Of a stretch of DNA of 64,000 nucleotides, positions 25,090 through 35,510 are shown piece by piece. The stretch comes from Rhabdophis nuchalis (lineage: Eukaryota; Chordata; Lepidosauria; Squamata; Natricidae). Numbering within the stretch: the stretch's first letter is position 1; each line of letters opens with the position of its first letter. The notes below the pieces were generated by a model. That model saw only the letters and a list, made by a program, of their open reading frames with translations, was not told the DNA's origin and ran no database searches. The DNA is taken from positions 44,148,605 to 44,212,604 of the forward strand of contig CM077643.1 in the NCBI GenBank assembly GCA_039707465.1, in the 5' to 3' direction. The translations under genes were made by a program, and so were the position numbers.

Positions 25090-25625
25090 TTATTGAAGTT
25101 TGGGTTTGAGTACAGCAAAAATCACTGGGAACATCAGGTTGAGAAAGTTTTAGAGAATGAGAAAGTCAAGATCTTGTGGGACTTCAGAATTCAGACTGAT
25201 AGGCACTTGTCCTACAACACACCTGATATAACAATAATTGAAAAGAAAAAAGTATGGTTCGTTGACATTGCAATACCTGGTGATGCACGAATTGAAAACA
25301 AGCAGCAAGAAAAAAAATCACAAAATACCGGGACTTGCAAATTGAAGTTGAGCGACTGTGGAAGAGAAAGTCATGTGTTGTCCCGATTGTGATAGGAGCC
25401 CTTGGAGCAATACCTAGGGGACTGCCTCACTGTGTGGAGGTTCTAGGTTTGCCGGACTTGAGCATTCTGACTCTACAAAGGGTCATCCTGCTTGAAACAG
25501 CTTATATCCTCCGGCGTTACCTTGACAGTTCCTAGGTCCTTGGTTAGGACTCGAGCTGTTGAGCTACCAACCAGCCCCAAAGGCTGTGAATTTCACCAAA
25601 GATTAACCATAATATAATAATACAC
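25090..25625 (+). mobile_element. R4/Dong-like LINE, restriction-like endonuclease end
   Basis: An open segment from 25093 encodes FRIQTDRHLSYNTPDITI and then KVWFVDIAIPGDA. A Pro-Asp pair (Asp codon at 25225-25227) followed by a downstream Asp matches the restriction-like endonuclease at the C-terminus of LINEs with a single reading frame, such as R4/Dong. A frame change near 25320-25340 leads to a second open segment with VVPIVIGALGAIPRGL, a conserved ending of this group. The 3' end repeats the text of the fragment at 24810-25010. The copy is 5'-truncated and broken, and the exact clade is an inference. Confidence 0.65.
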
Positions 25626-25893
25626 ATCAATAAATTGCAGCTTCCTGGAATAACATCAGCAGAACTTCAAAAAACTGTGCTACTATGAACATCATATATT
25701 TTAAGAAGATACCTGGTTGATACCTAGGACGCTGGAGCTATCAACCATTAGCTCCAGTCAAAGAAATTTGTGATACATCTTTAAATGTTCACTTGACTGA
25801 GTTTCATGCTTAATGAATAAAAGAGATAATAATAACAACCTTTATTGTCATTGTACATATATACAACAAAACCGATTTAGCTTCTACTGGTGC
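25626..25893. mobile_element. LINE 3' end fragments
   Basis: At 25630-25840 a forward piece ends with TGCTTAATGAATAAAAGAGA and an AATAAT tail. At 25841-25893 a piece in the reverse sense begins CCTTTATTGTCATTGTACAT and continues into CTACTGGTGCAA, text shared with 33110-33170. Both look like ends of LINE families; the class was not identified. Confidence 0.45.
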
Positions 25894-26119
25894 AATCCAT
25901 AACAAAAATACAGGACAACGTGAATAATATAGAAAGTGGTCCTGAACATAGGGCAACCTCATTGTGGGAAGCCATACAAACCCCTAGAAGAATGAAATAT
26001 TTTGAGGAATATTTAAAAAGGCAGAATATTATATGTCCCAAAGGCAGAAATGGAGAAACATGCCTTTTTAGAGGTAGAAAGCAACCCCCCACCTTTTCTT
26101 AATAGCCCCAGCAGATATC

Positions 26120-26637
26120 TTGTGCCCATTAAGAAAGATTGTGCCAGCCTATTTAGAAACCAAATTGAGGAGGCCACCTTTTAGAAAGGCAGGTTTGGTA
26201 ATCCATTTAAGACAGGATATTTTGAAACAAAGGCAGAATGGTAGGATTAGCCCTCACTCAAGATCCAACACAGAGCAAAGCCACCTAACACCCTGAGAGC
26301 AGTCAAAACTTCAAGCAAACTTAGCTCAGACAAACACCTAGAATTTGTGCTTTGCCTATAGAGCCAGCTGTGACCCCTGCATAACCCCTACATGGCCCCA
26401 TCGGAGTCTGACAATAGCCAATAGAATAGCATGTTCTTGCACAGGAATAGGAAGCTCATGTTCAAAGCCCAAGAGAAGGTATAAAAAACCCTCTCTCTCA
26501 ACTCCATGTGGTCAGCTGCACCAGAAGCCCATGAGGTTCTGCTTCGTCATTAAACCATCTTTCCTACCACCCTCCATGTTTCCATTGTCTTTCTCCGAGC
26601 CTGGAGCTGAACAAGATGGATATTTCTTCCAACATCG
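26120..26637 (+). mobile_element. Possible solo LTR
   Basis: The stretch has an LTR-like order of signals: a CCAAT box (within AGCCAATAGAA, near 26417), a TATA-like TATAAAAAACC (near 26480), an ATTAAA polyadenylation-like signal (near 26550) and an end at CTTCCAACA (26637). The left boundary and the short target duplication were not found and no second copy is in the window. It could instead be ordinary sequence with chance motifs. Confidence 0.3.
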
Positions 26638-26656
26638 TCTACTGTACACTTCATGG

Positions 26657-27037
26657 CAGTGATGGCAAAACCTTTTCTGCTCGGGTGCCAAATGGGCGTG
26701 CACACACCCATAATGCAATGCCGTCCCCTTCCCATGCATGCACAAACACACACCCCTGCACTTCCCCCCCGCCCCCGCACATGTGCACAGGTCTCACTGA
26801 AGCCTCTGGATTTCCAGTTTGCCTGTTGGGCCGTTTTTCACCACCCACAGGCTCCAGAGGCTTTCCTAAAGCCTGGATAAGGCAAAAACATCCTCCCCAC
26901 ACCCTCTGGAAGACCGAAAATCAGCTGGCTAGAACACCCATATGTGTTGGAGCTGACATACAGCAACGCCTCGTGTGTCCTCAGATATGGCTCCGCATGC
27001 TACCTGTGGCACGTGTGCCATAGGTTCACCATCATGG
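26657..27037. mobile_element. hAT-type MITE, CAGTGATGGC family, copy 2
   Basis: The left end CAGTGATGGCAAAACC and the right end GGTTCACCATCATGG form the family inverted repeat. The body contains ATGGGCGTGCACACACCCAT and TGGCACGTGTGCCATAGG. No convincing 8-bp duplication was found. Confidence 0.75.
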
Positions 27038-28129
27038 ATGTATAGTGTTAGCCCTGGAGCAGCAAGCATAACTAGAGCACAACGATTGCCTGTGCATCTT
27101 AAAAATAATTTAAAGTGCCAAGGGGGGTGGGTGGGGGAATTGCAAGACATTTTCCTGGCTGGAACAGTTTTGCTCTTCTCCCAAGCCATATATTAACCAC
27201 CCTTCAGGCAGTGACTCATACCTTGTGGGAAGAAACGACTGTGTTGTTTGGCTTGCACAGCTTCTAGCAGAGAGGTGGGCAGCAGACCTGCCTCCCTTGC
27301 TTTCAAAAGGAGAAGGCTTGTGGGGGAAGGCATAAGATGCAGATGCATTAGCCTACCTTGTAAAACACAATTTAAAAATAAATGAGGTGCTAAGAGGAGA
27401 AGAGGCTTAGGCACAAGGCTGTAACCACTGTGGATGTGAGGAGCTATCTCACCCCTTCGGCCAGGGTTCTTCACTCTATTCTGCAAAGCTTTAGGGTTCT
27501 GTGAAAACTTGATTGGGTTCCATGAGAGGCTCAGCACACATACCCTCCCAAAATCCATTTGAACGTGGGCGGGATCAACCGCAACAGTTTTTCTAAGGTG
27601 TTAGTGAAAAGGGCATGGCTTGTCAGCTGACATTCAAAATCCCTTATCCCAGATGGGGAAAGGCAGTGTGCTCATGATTCATGCAATTTGTGAGTCTGAG
27701 AGAGGCAAATAGCAATGATCGGTCGGACTGTCAATTCTCCGCTTTTTAACAGCTACATGAGCCATGGGGTGGGGGAGAAACTCATCCATTGACATGGGAT
27801 GTACTGTATAGTCGCATCAATATGCTGTGAGTTGTATATTTCTGTTCCTGGGCCATCTAAGTGAAGCTATCAAGTTTCTGTCCCAGTGTTTACAGCTGTG
27901 TCTGGATGGGGAAGAACCCTTTCAAGTGACTGTGGGTTTGGGGGTCTTATATATATTCATACAAGGGAGATTTAATGCTTGATTCTGGATGGGGTTGCCC
28001 TGTCTTGCTTGGATTCAGTGGGCAATTGGGGAGTCTTCCTGGATTCAGAGTTCCTGCATGAAAAGCAAGTAGTGGCTGTGACTGGCGGGCCTTAGCACAA
28101 CTTCGTTTTGGTGCCAATTGTTCCTGGAC
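27038..28129. other. Gene-free sequence
   Basis: Short open frames occur but none resembles a known protein. No repeat family was identified. Confidence 0.45.
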
Positions 28130-28258
28130 TGCAGGATGTGTTCATGGTCACTTACATCTTAGATACCTTCTTACTGGATTACTGCAATGCATTCTGCATG
28201 GGGCTGTCCTTGAACACCATCCAAAATCTTCAATTGGTGCAGAATATAGCATCATAAG
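28130..28258 (+). mobile_element. Old L2-type fragment
   Basis: Translation gives a segment like LLDYCNAFCMGL followed by LQLVQN, an old form of the L2 text TSRLDYCNALYMGLP...LQLVQNAAA. It abuts the 3' end of the minus-strand L2 that starts at 28259, which appears to have inserted next to or into it. Confidence 0.6.
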
Positions 28259-28479
28259 TAGTTATTTATTTATTTATTTATTTTATTAAATTTATACCCC
28301 GCCCTTCTCCTTGTTAGGACCCAGGGCGGCGCACAGGCATTATTTAAAACCACAAAATACAATATATACATCAATTAAAATATATTAAATTAATTTAATT
28401 AAACCCGTGCTAAAACCCATGTTAAAACCTTGCCAAATTATAATTTATTTTTAAAAAGTCAGAAACGGGGGGCTATCCT

Positions 28480-31289
28480 AGGCCGGCTTGTTGGAATAAA
28501 TACGTCTTAAGACGTTGGCGGAAGAGGCGGAGGTCCGAGATAGTGCAAAGGTCGGGGGGGTAGGTCGTTCCAGAGGGCCGGGCCCGCCACAGAGAAGGCC
28601 CTTCCCCTGGGTGTCGCCAACCGGCATTGCCCAGCCGACGGCACCCGGAGAAGATCCTCTCTGTGGGAGCGGAGCGGACGAAGGGATGTATGGGGCAGGA
28701 GGCGGTCTCGTATATAGCTAGGCCCCGAGCCATGGAGCGATTTAAAGATGGTCGTCAACACCTTGAAGCGCACTCGAAAGGCCACAGGCAGCCAGTGCAG
28801 CTCGCGCAGGAGAGGTGTTACGTGGGTTTGCCTTGAGGCGCCCATAATCACCCGCGCGGCCGCATTCTGTACTAACTGTAGCTTTCGAGTGCACCTCAAG
28901 GGGAGCCCCATGTAGAGAGCGTTACAGTAATCCAGCCGGGATGTCACAAGCGCTTGAGTGACTGTGCGAAGGGCTCCCCGGTCCAGTAAGGGGCGCAACT
29001 GGCGTATCAGGCGTACCTGATAGAACGCCCCCCTGGCCACGGCTGCCACATGGTCCTCCATGGACTGCTGGGAATCCAGGAGGACGCACAAGTTGCGCGC
29101 CCTCTCCACGGGGGCCAGTTGTTCGCCCCCAATGGCCAGTGTTGGATTTATCTGGCTGAACCGGGGTGCCGGAAACCACAGCCACTCGGTCTTGGACGGG
29201 TTGAGTTTGAGTTTGTTACTACCCATCCAGATCCGTACGGCCTCCAGACACCGGGACAGCACCTCGACGGCATCGTTGGGGTGGTTTGGGGTGGATATGT
29301 ACAGCTGGGTGTCATCAGCGCACAGATAGTATTCCACCCCAAAACCACGGATGATCTCACCCAGCGGCTTCATGTAGGTGTTAAACAGGAGTGGCGAGAG
29401 GACCGACCCCTGAGGGACCCCACATGTGAGGGGCCTCGGGGCCGACCTCTGCCCTCCTGCCAACACCCATTGCGACTGACCAGAGAGGTAGGACGAGAAC
29501 CACCGTAGAACGGTGTCTCTCAGCCCCAACCCCCCCAATCGGTGCAATAGGATACCATGGTCGATGGTATCAAAAGCCGCTGAGAGGTCTAATAGGACAA
29601 GGATAGAGGAGCAACCTCTATCCCATGCCCTCCAGAGATCATCAACGAACGTGACCAATGCCGTCTCGGTGCTGTGACTGGGCCGGAAGCCGGACTGGCG
29701 CGGGTCTAGATAATCAACTTCCTCCAGGTGTTGGGGAAACTGTTGAGCCACCACACTCTCAACAACCTTCACTAAAAAGTGAAGGTTGGAGACGGGACGA
29801 TAGTTCTCTAATAAAGCTGGGTCCAGGGATGGCTTCTTGAGGAGGGGCCTCACCACCGCCTCTTTCAAAACGGTGGGCAAGTACCCCTCACTCAGAGATG
29901 AATTCACAATGCCCTGGAGCCAGCCTCGTGTCACCTCCCAGGATGCCAGTACAAGCCAGGAGGGGCACGGGTCCAATAAACATGTGGTGGCTCTAAGGTT
30001 CCTCCGCAACCTGTCCATATCCTTGGTAGTGACAAAGTCAAACTCCTCCCAAGGTGTTATCTCAAGACCAGCACCGGACACTTCGACTGCACCACTTTCA
30101 GTGGAGGGCAACTCGTTCCGAATCTGAGTGATTTTGTCCTGCAGAAACACTCCAAATTCCTCTGCTCGACCTTGCAAAGAGGCTTCCCGCGGCCTCAAAT
30201 GAAGGAGGGAGCGGGTCACCCCAAACAGGGCGGCAGGGCAGTTTTCCGCGGATGCGATAAGGGTGGCACAATACTCACGTTTGGCCACTCTTAGCGCCAC
30301 TAAGTAAGTCCTAATATGGTCTCTCACTAGTGTTCGGTCAGCTTCGGATCGAAAAGATCTCCACCTACTCTCTAGGCGTCTCTTGCGGCGTTTCATCTCC
30401 CGAAGCTCCTCGGTAAACCAAGGAGCCTGGGTGGTTCGACACCGCATGAGAGGCCGCAAGGGCGCGACTCGGTCCAAGGCCCCCGTGGCCGCACTATACC
30501 ATGCGGCCACTAGATCCTCAGTCGAGTCGCGGGGCAGGGACACAGGTATTGGCCCAAGCTCCCTCTGGAACCTTTCCGGGTCCATCAGGCACCTGGGGTG
30601 GAACCAACTCGGTGTCTCCGGTTCCGCCTCCCCGCGGTGGGGTGTGACGGTTGGAAAGTCCATCCGAAGGAGAGAGTGATCTGTCCATGACAAGGGTAAG
30701 ATGACTAAATCCCCTGTTCCGAGATCACTTCTCCACTGTCCAGAGACAAAAATCAGATCCAGCGTGTGTCCTCCCTCGTGAGTGGGGCCCTGAACTACTT
30801 GGGTCAGGTCCATGGCCGTCATGGAAGCCATGAACTCCCGAGCTGCCTCGGATGTTTCGCCCGCCGATGGCAGGTTAAAGTCCCCCATGACTATTAGTCT
30901 GGGGGTCTCCACCACCATCGCGGCAATCACCTCGAGTAGCTTGGGCAGGGCTGCTGTTACATAGCGGGGAGCCAGGTATACAACCAGCAAGCCCAGCTGC
31001 CTCCCTAGGCCCCACTTCACGAAGAGGAACTCACAGCCGGTCGTCTGAGGCACAGTGGTCTCCCTCGGCTCCAGACTTTCCTTAACGATAACCGCCATCC
31101 CCCACCCCTGCCTAGGGCCCTAGGCTGATGAAATGCACGGTAGCCTGGTGGGTACATTTCCACAAGGGGTAAACCCCCCTTGGGGCCCAACCAGGTCTCC
31201 GTAATTCCCACCAGGTCCGGGTCCCCCTCTGACACAAGGTCATTTATGAGGGGGGCTTTGTTCACCACAGACCTGGCATTGCAGAACAT
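28480..31289 (-). pseudogene. L2 polyprotein with two frameshifts and altered YADD
   Basis: The frame opens near 31289 (FCNARSVVNKAPLINDLV, start of the endonuclease). It shifts near 31100, where the copy at 18700-20358 has one more base, and then runs open for 863 codons (31098-28507). Motifs in order: VMGDFNLPSAGE (endonuclease), NYRPVSNLHFLVKVVES, LLDLSAAFDTIDH (motif A), GVPQGSVLSPLLFN (motif B), then motif C as Cys-Ala-Asp-Asp, because the Tyr codon TAC is TGC at 29320-29322. A second shift in the G run at about 28554-28560 moves the last 30 or so codons (to FQQAGLG, 28473) into another frame. It is mostly open but cannot give a normal enzyme. Confidence 0.9.
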
Positions 31290-32574
31290 CAGCCTGGGGC
31301 CCCGGCTCTGTAGTCCCTGACCGCCTAGCCCACGAGCGGAGTACAGGGGGTTGGGGCAAGCGACCGCTCATAACCAGCGACCACGAGCCTCCAACCCACG
31401 ATGGACATCCTGTCTTCCACCGCCCCTGCCCCTCCCCAAGACCAATCGAATGGGACGGCCCTCAACAGAGACGACCCCCAATCCCCCCTCCCTAGTGGAC
31501 CCCTCCTTTATCCTACTTCCACCGGCTGGCCCTATATCTTGACCCCCCTCTGACTGAATCCCTCCCCCCACCCCAGAACCCCTTAAAAGCCGAATTAAAA
31601 ATTTGTTTAAAAACCCCCTAAGTCCGCGCTTCGCCCACCTCTCTGGATTAATCCATCCCTCATTGAGGTGGGCCCTTGATAAACCCGGGGGCCAGACCTG
31701 CGAGAGGGGAACCTCCCGCAGGGAGAGGAGATCCGTCCTTGAGTACAGCTGGGTGGTGAATATTTACAAGGGACCCATAATGGCCATAAAGGTAGAGGGG
31801 AGGAAAATTGCCTAGATATTTACAGCAAGATAAAACCATTTCAGAGAGGAGATGTTTTAAGTAAATAAATAGGGGGGCATCTGTCTGCTAAAGGCAGGGG
31901 GGGAAAGGAGGAGGGGAGGATAAAAGTCAAGTCACCATGCGGTGGAGATAGTCCCCACAGTTCAGAGTCAATTCGGCCGGCAGGCTCCGCCGCGCAATTT
32001 GATGGTACGTTGCGTGGCCCAAAACGATCTCCACCTCGGCCCGTTTTCCGCTCCACTCCTTCATACGGTCTGGGTGGGCACCGTGCAAACCGATGGTATG
32101 TTGCACGGATGGAAGTTGTTTCACTTAGTCCAGGCCGGCCTGCCTCTTCACTGTCCGGGCACCCCTCCACCACCTGGGTCCCTCTCCTCCAAATAATTGC
32201 CATGAGGTCGGTCAACACTCACAGCTACAGATGTCCTACGTCGCCACACAACTTCCTCCTGCTTTAGCTTGGTTTCTCTCAGGCCCCACCAACCTCTCTC
32301 TGCGACTGGGCCCATAGGGCCGTGGTGGTGTCAATATGGCGGCAGGCAGATTGTTTGTCAGGCCAGCCCCCTTAGATGGACACTGGGGGCTGGTTCTTCT
32401 GTGCCATTTGCGCCTCCTTCCGCCGCTCTGCGGGTCTCTCCGCCCCATGGCACCTCGCGGGGCCGGAATAATCCAGACTAGTCCAGGCCAGAATGATCCA
32501 AGGCCAGGCAGGTCGAGGCAGTCGCACTGGCCTCTCTGGCCTCACTCTGCAGCTCCGCCACTCGCCGCTCGCCT

Positions 32575-32975
32575 GTTGCGCCAGCCCCGCAGATGGTACA
32601 CAGGGGCTGGCAGTATCTTCCGAGGCCGAGCAGGCCGCGCTCCGCCGCTCGCCGCTTGCCTGTTGCGCCAGCCCCACAGATGGTACACAGGGGCTGGCAG
32701 TATCTTCCGAGGCCGAGCAGGCCGCACTCCGCCGCTCGCCGCTCGCCTGTTGCGCCAGCCCGCAGATGGTACACAGGGGCTGGCAGTATCTTCTGAGGCC
32801 GAGCAGGCTGCGCTGGGGCCGGGCAGGCTCGCGGTGTCCTCTGGGTCCTCCGGGGCCGAGCAGGTAGTCTCTACCGGGGCCGAGCATGCCGCACCAACCG
32901 CGTCGGTCGCAACGGCCCCAACCCCCGCCATTCCGCGGTTTCGCCAGCCCCTCAGATGGAACACTGGGGCTGGCG
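32575..32975. repeat. Tandem repeats in the L2 5' region, about 86-88 bp unit
   Basis: The segment AGATGGTACACAGGGGCTGG begins at 32591, 32679 and 32764, spacings of 88 and 85 bp, with a degenerate fourth copy (TCAGATGGAACACTGGGGCT) near 32953 and another degenerate one near 32373. Each unit also carries GCCGAGCAGGC. The array is at the 5' end of the minus-strand L2, where LINE promoters are often built of repeated monomers. Confidence 0.85.
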
Positions 32976-33011
32976 GGGATGCTTAGTTATAAGCATCCAT
33001 CATTATGCCAT

Positions 33012-33013
<2 letters not shown>

Positions 33014-33109
<96 letters not shown>
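33014..33109. repeat. (AAT)n microsatellite
   Basis: About 32 pure AAT units. It precedes CTTTATTGTCATTGTAAAAA, so it is probably the tail of a minus-strand LINE at 33110 onward. Confidence 0.95.
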
Positions 33110-33350
33110 CTTTATTGTCATTGTAAAAATTACAATGAAATTGGTTTTAACTTCACTGGTGCAAAATTATAACAGAAACAAAAAAGAGAGAAAAGAAAAA
33201 AGAAAAAACTAGCATGTGCATGGAGTGATTGCGGTTGAATTTAAAAGTCTCACAGCCCATGGATAGAAGCTACCTTTAAACCTGTTCGTTCGGCTGGCTA
33301 ATAACTCTGCCTTATAAGCTACACAATGGACTTCCAGATACAATTAAACT
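33110..33350 (-). mobile_element. Unclassified LINE 3' end, minus strand
   Basis: The + text CTTTATTGTCATTGTAAAAA, then CACTGGTGCAAAA, and CACAGCCCATGGATAGAAGC is shared with 25841-25893 and 35075-35345, each next to a microsatellite. On the minus strand this reads as a LINE 3' UTR running into an ATT tail. The family was not identified. Confidence 0.5.
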
Positions 33351-33422
33351 TGCTGACTCTCACCTTGCAGTTTGAATAAAAGTAGATGATGATAGATAGA
33401 CAGACAGACAGACAGATAAAAG

Positions 33423-33425
33423 AAA

Positions 33426-33489
<64 letters not shown>

Positions 33490-33490
33490 A
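33423..33490. repeat. (GAAA)n microsatellite
   Basis: About 17 GAAA units, next to the reversed SINE at 33491. Confidence 0.95.
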
Positions 33491-33717
33491 GCAGTAGCAC
33501 TTAGATATATACCGCTTCACAGTGCTTTACAGACCTTTCTAGGTGGTTTACAGAGTCGGTGTATTTCCCCCAACAATCTGGGTCCTCATTTTACCGACCT
33601 CGGAAGGATGGAAGGCTGAGTCAACCTTAAGCCTAGTGGGATTTGAACTGCCAAACTGCAGGCAGATGGCAGTCAGTAGAAGTAGCCTGCAGTACTGCAC
33701 TCTAACCACTGTGCCAT
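33491..33717 (-). mobile_element. tRNA-derived SINE, minus strand
   Basis: This is a reversed copy of the family at 11505-11757: the + text includes GGATGGAAGGCTGAGTCAAC and a complement of a B box (GGATTTGAACTGCC), and ends with CACTCTAACCACTGTGCC, the complement of the tRNA-like A-box end. Confidence 0.78.
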
Positions 33718-33769
33718 TGCAGGTGATAAACACACCTAGAGATGCTTAAATAGATGCATATACAGCTGT

Positions 33770-33920
33770 TACAGATTAACAGAGTTGGAAGGGACCTTGC
33801 AGTTCATCTATTCCAACCTCCTGCCCAAGCAGGAGACCCTACGTCTGCCTCTACCTAGGATTAAGCTCACAACCTCCTGGTTGGGAGGTGAGAGCTCCAC
33901 CTTTAGGCCACAGCAGCAGG
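33770..33920 (-). mobile_element. tRNA-headed SINE with CR1 3' tail
   Basis: On the minus strand a tRNA-like head carries an A box-like TGGCCTAAAGG (33900-33910 in + coordinates) and a B box-like GGTTGTGAGCTTAATCC (33858-33874). It runs into CR1 3' terminal text: GGGTCTCCTGCTTGGGCAGG, AGGTTGGAATAGATG, CAAGGTCCCTTCCAACTCTG. A Pol III head with a CR1 tail is the architecture of a CR1-mobilised SINE, as known for turtle Cry/PolIII SINEs. Only one copy is in the window, so a chance junction is possible. Confidence 0.6.
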
Positions 33921-34054
33921 TTTATACAACACACTGTTGTATACGAAATCTAGGTTAAATTACTTACTTTCCCAAAATGGCTGATAACTAATTTCTGAAA
34001 ACTCAGAGGCAAGCCATTTTATTTCGTATAAATTATATTTCGATCCTTCCCTTC

Positions 34055-34228
34055 CAGTGGTGGGTTTCTGCAGGCTCGCACCTACTCGTGAGAGCCGGTT
34101 GGTGAAATTTAGAGAACCGGTGAGAGGGGGTTCCACCTGCGTACCTGGAAGTAAATCTGTCCCACCGCTGCCAGTGACCCAACGGGAAGGAAAGGGAAGG
34201 AAAGGAAAGGAAGGAAGGAAAGAAAGAG

Positions 34229-34311
<83 letters not shown>

Positions 34312-34487
34312 ATTTATCATCACAATTGAGTCCAAAATTTTGGTTGCTAAGCAAGAGCGTTGTTAAATGAGTTTCACCACATTTTAAAAGGTGGCCACTC
34401 CCACCCTGTCACATGACTGCCAAGCCACACCCACAAAATAGGCCACACCTACAGAGTAGGTTCTAAAAAATTTGAAACCCACCACTG
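34055..34487. mobile_element. hAT-type MITE, CAGTGGTGGGTTTC family
   Basis: The ends CAGTGGTGGGTTTC and GAAACCCACCACTG are perfect inverted repeats, and the exact 8-bp duplication TTCCCTTC flanks the element (34047-34054, 34488-34495). An AAAG-type microsatellite of about 110 bp (34197-34311) lies inside. The right half has CACATGACTGCCAAGCCACA, also seen in the copy at 35973. Confidence 0.92.
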
Positions 34488-34937
34488 TTCCCTTCCTCCA
34501 GAAAGTTAGACACTTCAATGCCTATCCTATTCTACTGGTTTGTGGGAAACTTAAAATGGGGCAAATAAGGGAATTACATATGTTTTCTTGAGCTCATTAC
34601 AATGCATAAATGTAATAATAAATCAATTGACCTGTGTCCCTCGTATTGGATCCTCTTCCAAGCACAATGTTTTGCCATGCTTTATAATTTTTTTGGCATG
34701 GCAAGATAATTCCTCTCTCCCGCACCCCACCTCCTTTCAATTACAGAAAGGAAACTTTAGTAATTGACTTGGCTAATAAAGAAGAAAGGAGGTTCCCTCA
34801 GTATGCTAAACCTTCATCCCAGGTTAAAATAATAGTTGCAGGATTGAGTTCAACTAAACAAATTACATTACAGATTTTCACAATATTCTACGAAGTGCGC
34901 AGTCTGGGTACATTGGCTGAACTAAGACAAGGTACCT

Positions 34938-34994
34938 TAATAATAATAATAATAATAAATATAATAATAAATATAATAATAAATATAATAATAA

Positions 34995-35033
<39 letters not shown>

Positions 35034-35039
35034 CAACTA

Positions 35040-35058
<19 letters not shown>
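34938..35058. repeat. Compound AAT/AAATAT/ATT microsatellite
   Basis: AAT units, four imperfect AATAAATAT units, more AAT, then ATT units. It adjoins the LINE-like 3' end at 35075. Confidence 0.9.
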
Positions 35059-35070
<12 letters not shown>

Positions 35071-35074
35071 TTTG

Positions 35075-35510
35075 TCAGTGCACAAGATATGTACAATAAG
35101 ATTGGTTGAGTTCCCTCAGTGCACGCACAGGCACACACACACACACACACACACACCAACACAATACAACTCACAGTGAAGACCGAAAACCCCTAACTCA
35201 ATAAATCATATTAACAAACACCCAGTCCTACTGTACCAGTGTGAACATGTTACACGTTGCGCCAGCCCTGCAAGTCCCTTGCACTACGTAGTTATGATGT
35301 TATTTTGCATTCAGGAGTCTGACAGCCTACGGGTAGAAACTGTTCTTTAGCCCAGGGGTCCCCAACCTTTGCAACTTTAAGTCTGAAGGACTTCAGCTCC
35401 CAGAATTCTCCAGCCAGCTTTGCTGGCTGGAGAAGTCTGGGAGCTGAAGTCCTTCAGACTTAAAGTTGCAAAGGTAGGGGACCCCTGCTTTAGCCTGTTT
35501 CTGTGACTGG
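35075..35510 (-). mobile_element. Unclassified LINE 3' end interrupted by a MITE
   Basis: The text TGTACAATAAGATTGGTTGA and GAGTCTGACAGCCTACGGGT is a diverged version of 33110-33350 and sits beside a similar microsatellite. A CA repeat lies at 35132-35155. The hairpin MITE 35353-35487 is inserted near its right end. Confidence 0.45.
35353..35487. mobile_element. hAT-type hairpin MITE, CAGGGGTCCCCAACC family, copy 1
   Basis: CAGGGGTCCCCAACCTTTGC mirrors GCAAAGGTAGGGGACCCCTG, and the arms are complementary nearly to the centre (CCAGCCAGC/GCTGGCTGG). The exact duplication CTTTAGCC flanks it (35345-35352, 35488-35495). A second copy of the same length lies at 60528-60662. Confidence 0.93.

Larger units (their letters stand above)
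28259..32980 (-). mobile_element. Near full-length L2-type LINE, minus strand
   Basis: Reading right to left, the element has a GC-rich 5' region with tandem repeats (about 32330-32980), a region without recognisable coding content (about 31300-32300), an endonuclease-RT frame (31289 to about 28480), and a 3' UTR ending in the CCGCCCTTCTCC-type motif (in + text near 28300) with an ATTTA-type tail at 28259-28285. At about 4.7 kb it is close to the size expected for a complete L2. The 5' boundary is taken where the GC-rich sequence stops at about 32980. Confidence 0.85.

Noticed and set aside
26616..27023. 135-codon + strand frame
   Set aside because: It runs across a hAT MITE and its flank; the translation has no resemblance to a protein family.
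32575..32975. CRISPR-like regularly spaced repeats
   Set aside because: The repeats are full tandem units with no unique spacers, in a vertebrate LINE 5' region.
32336..32986. 216-codon GC-rich + strand frame and a 171-codon minus frame
   Set aside because: Both are translations of the tandem-repeat array in the L2 5' region; GC-rich repeats stay open in several frames and no family resemblance is seen.
34197..34311. Coiled-coil Lys/Glu-rich protein
   Set aside because: Translation of an AAAG-type microsatellite inside a MITE.
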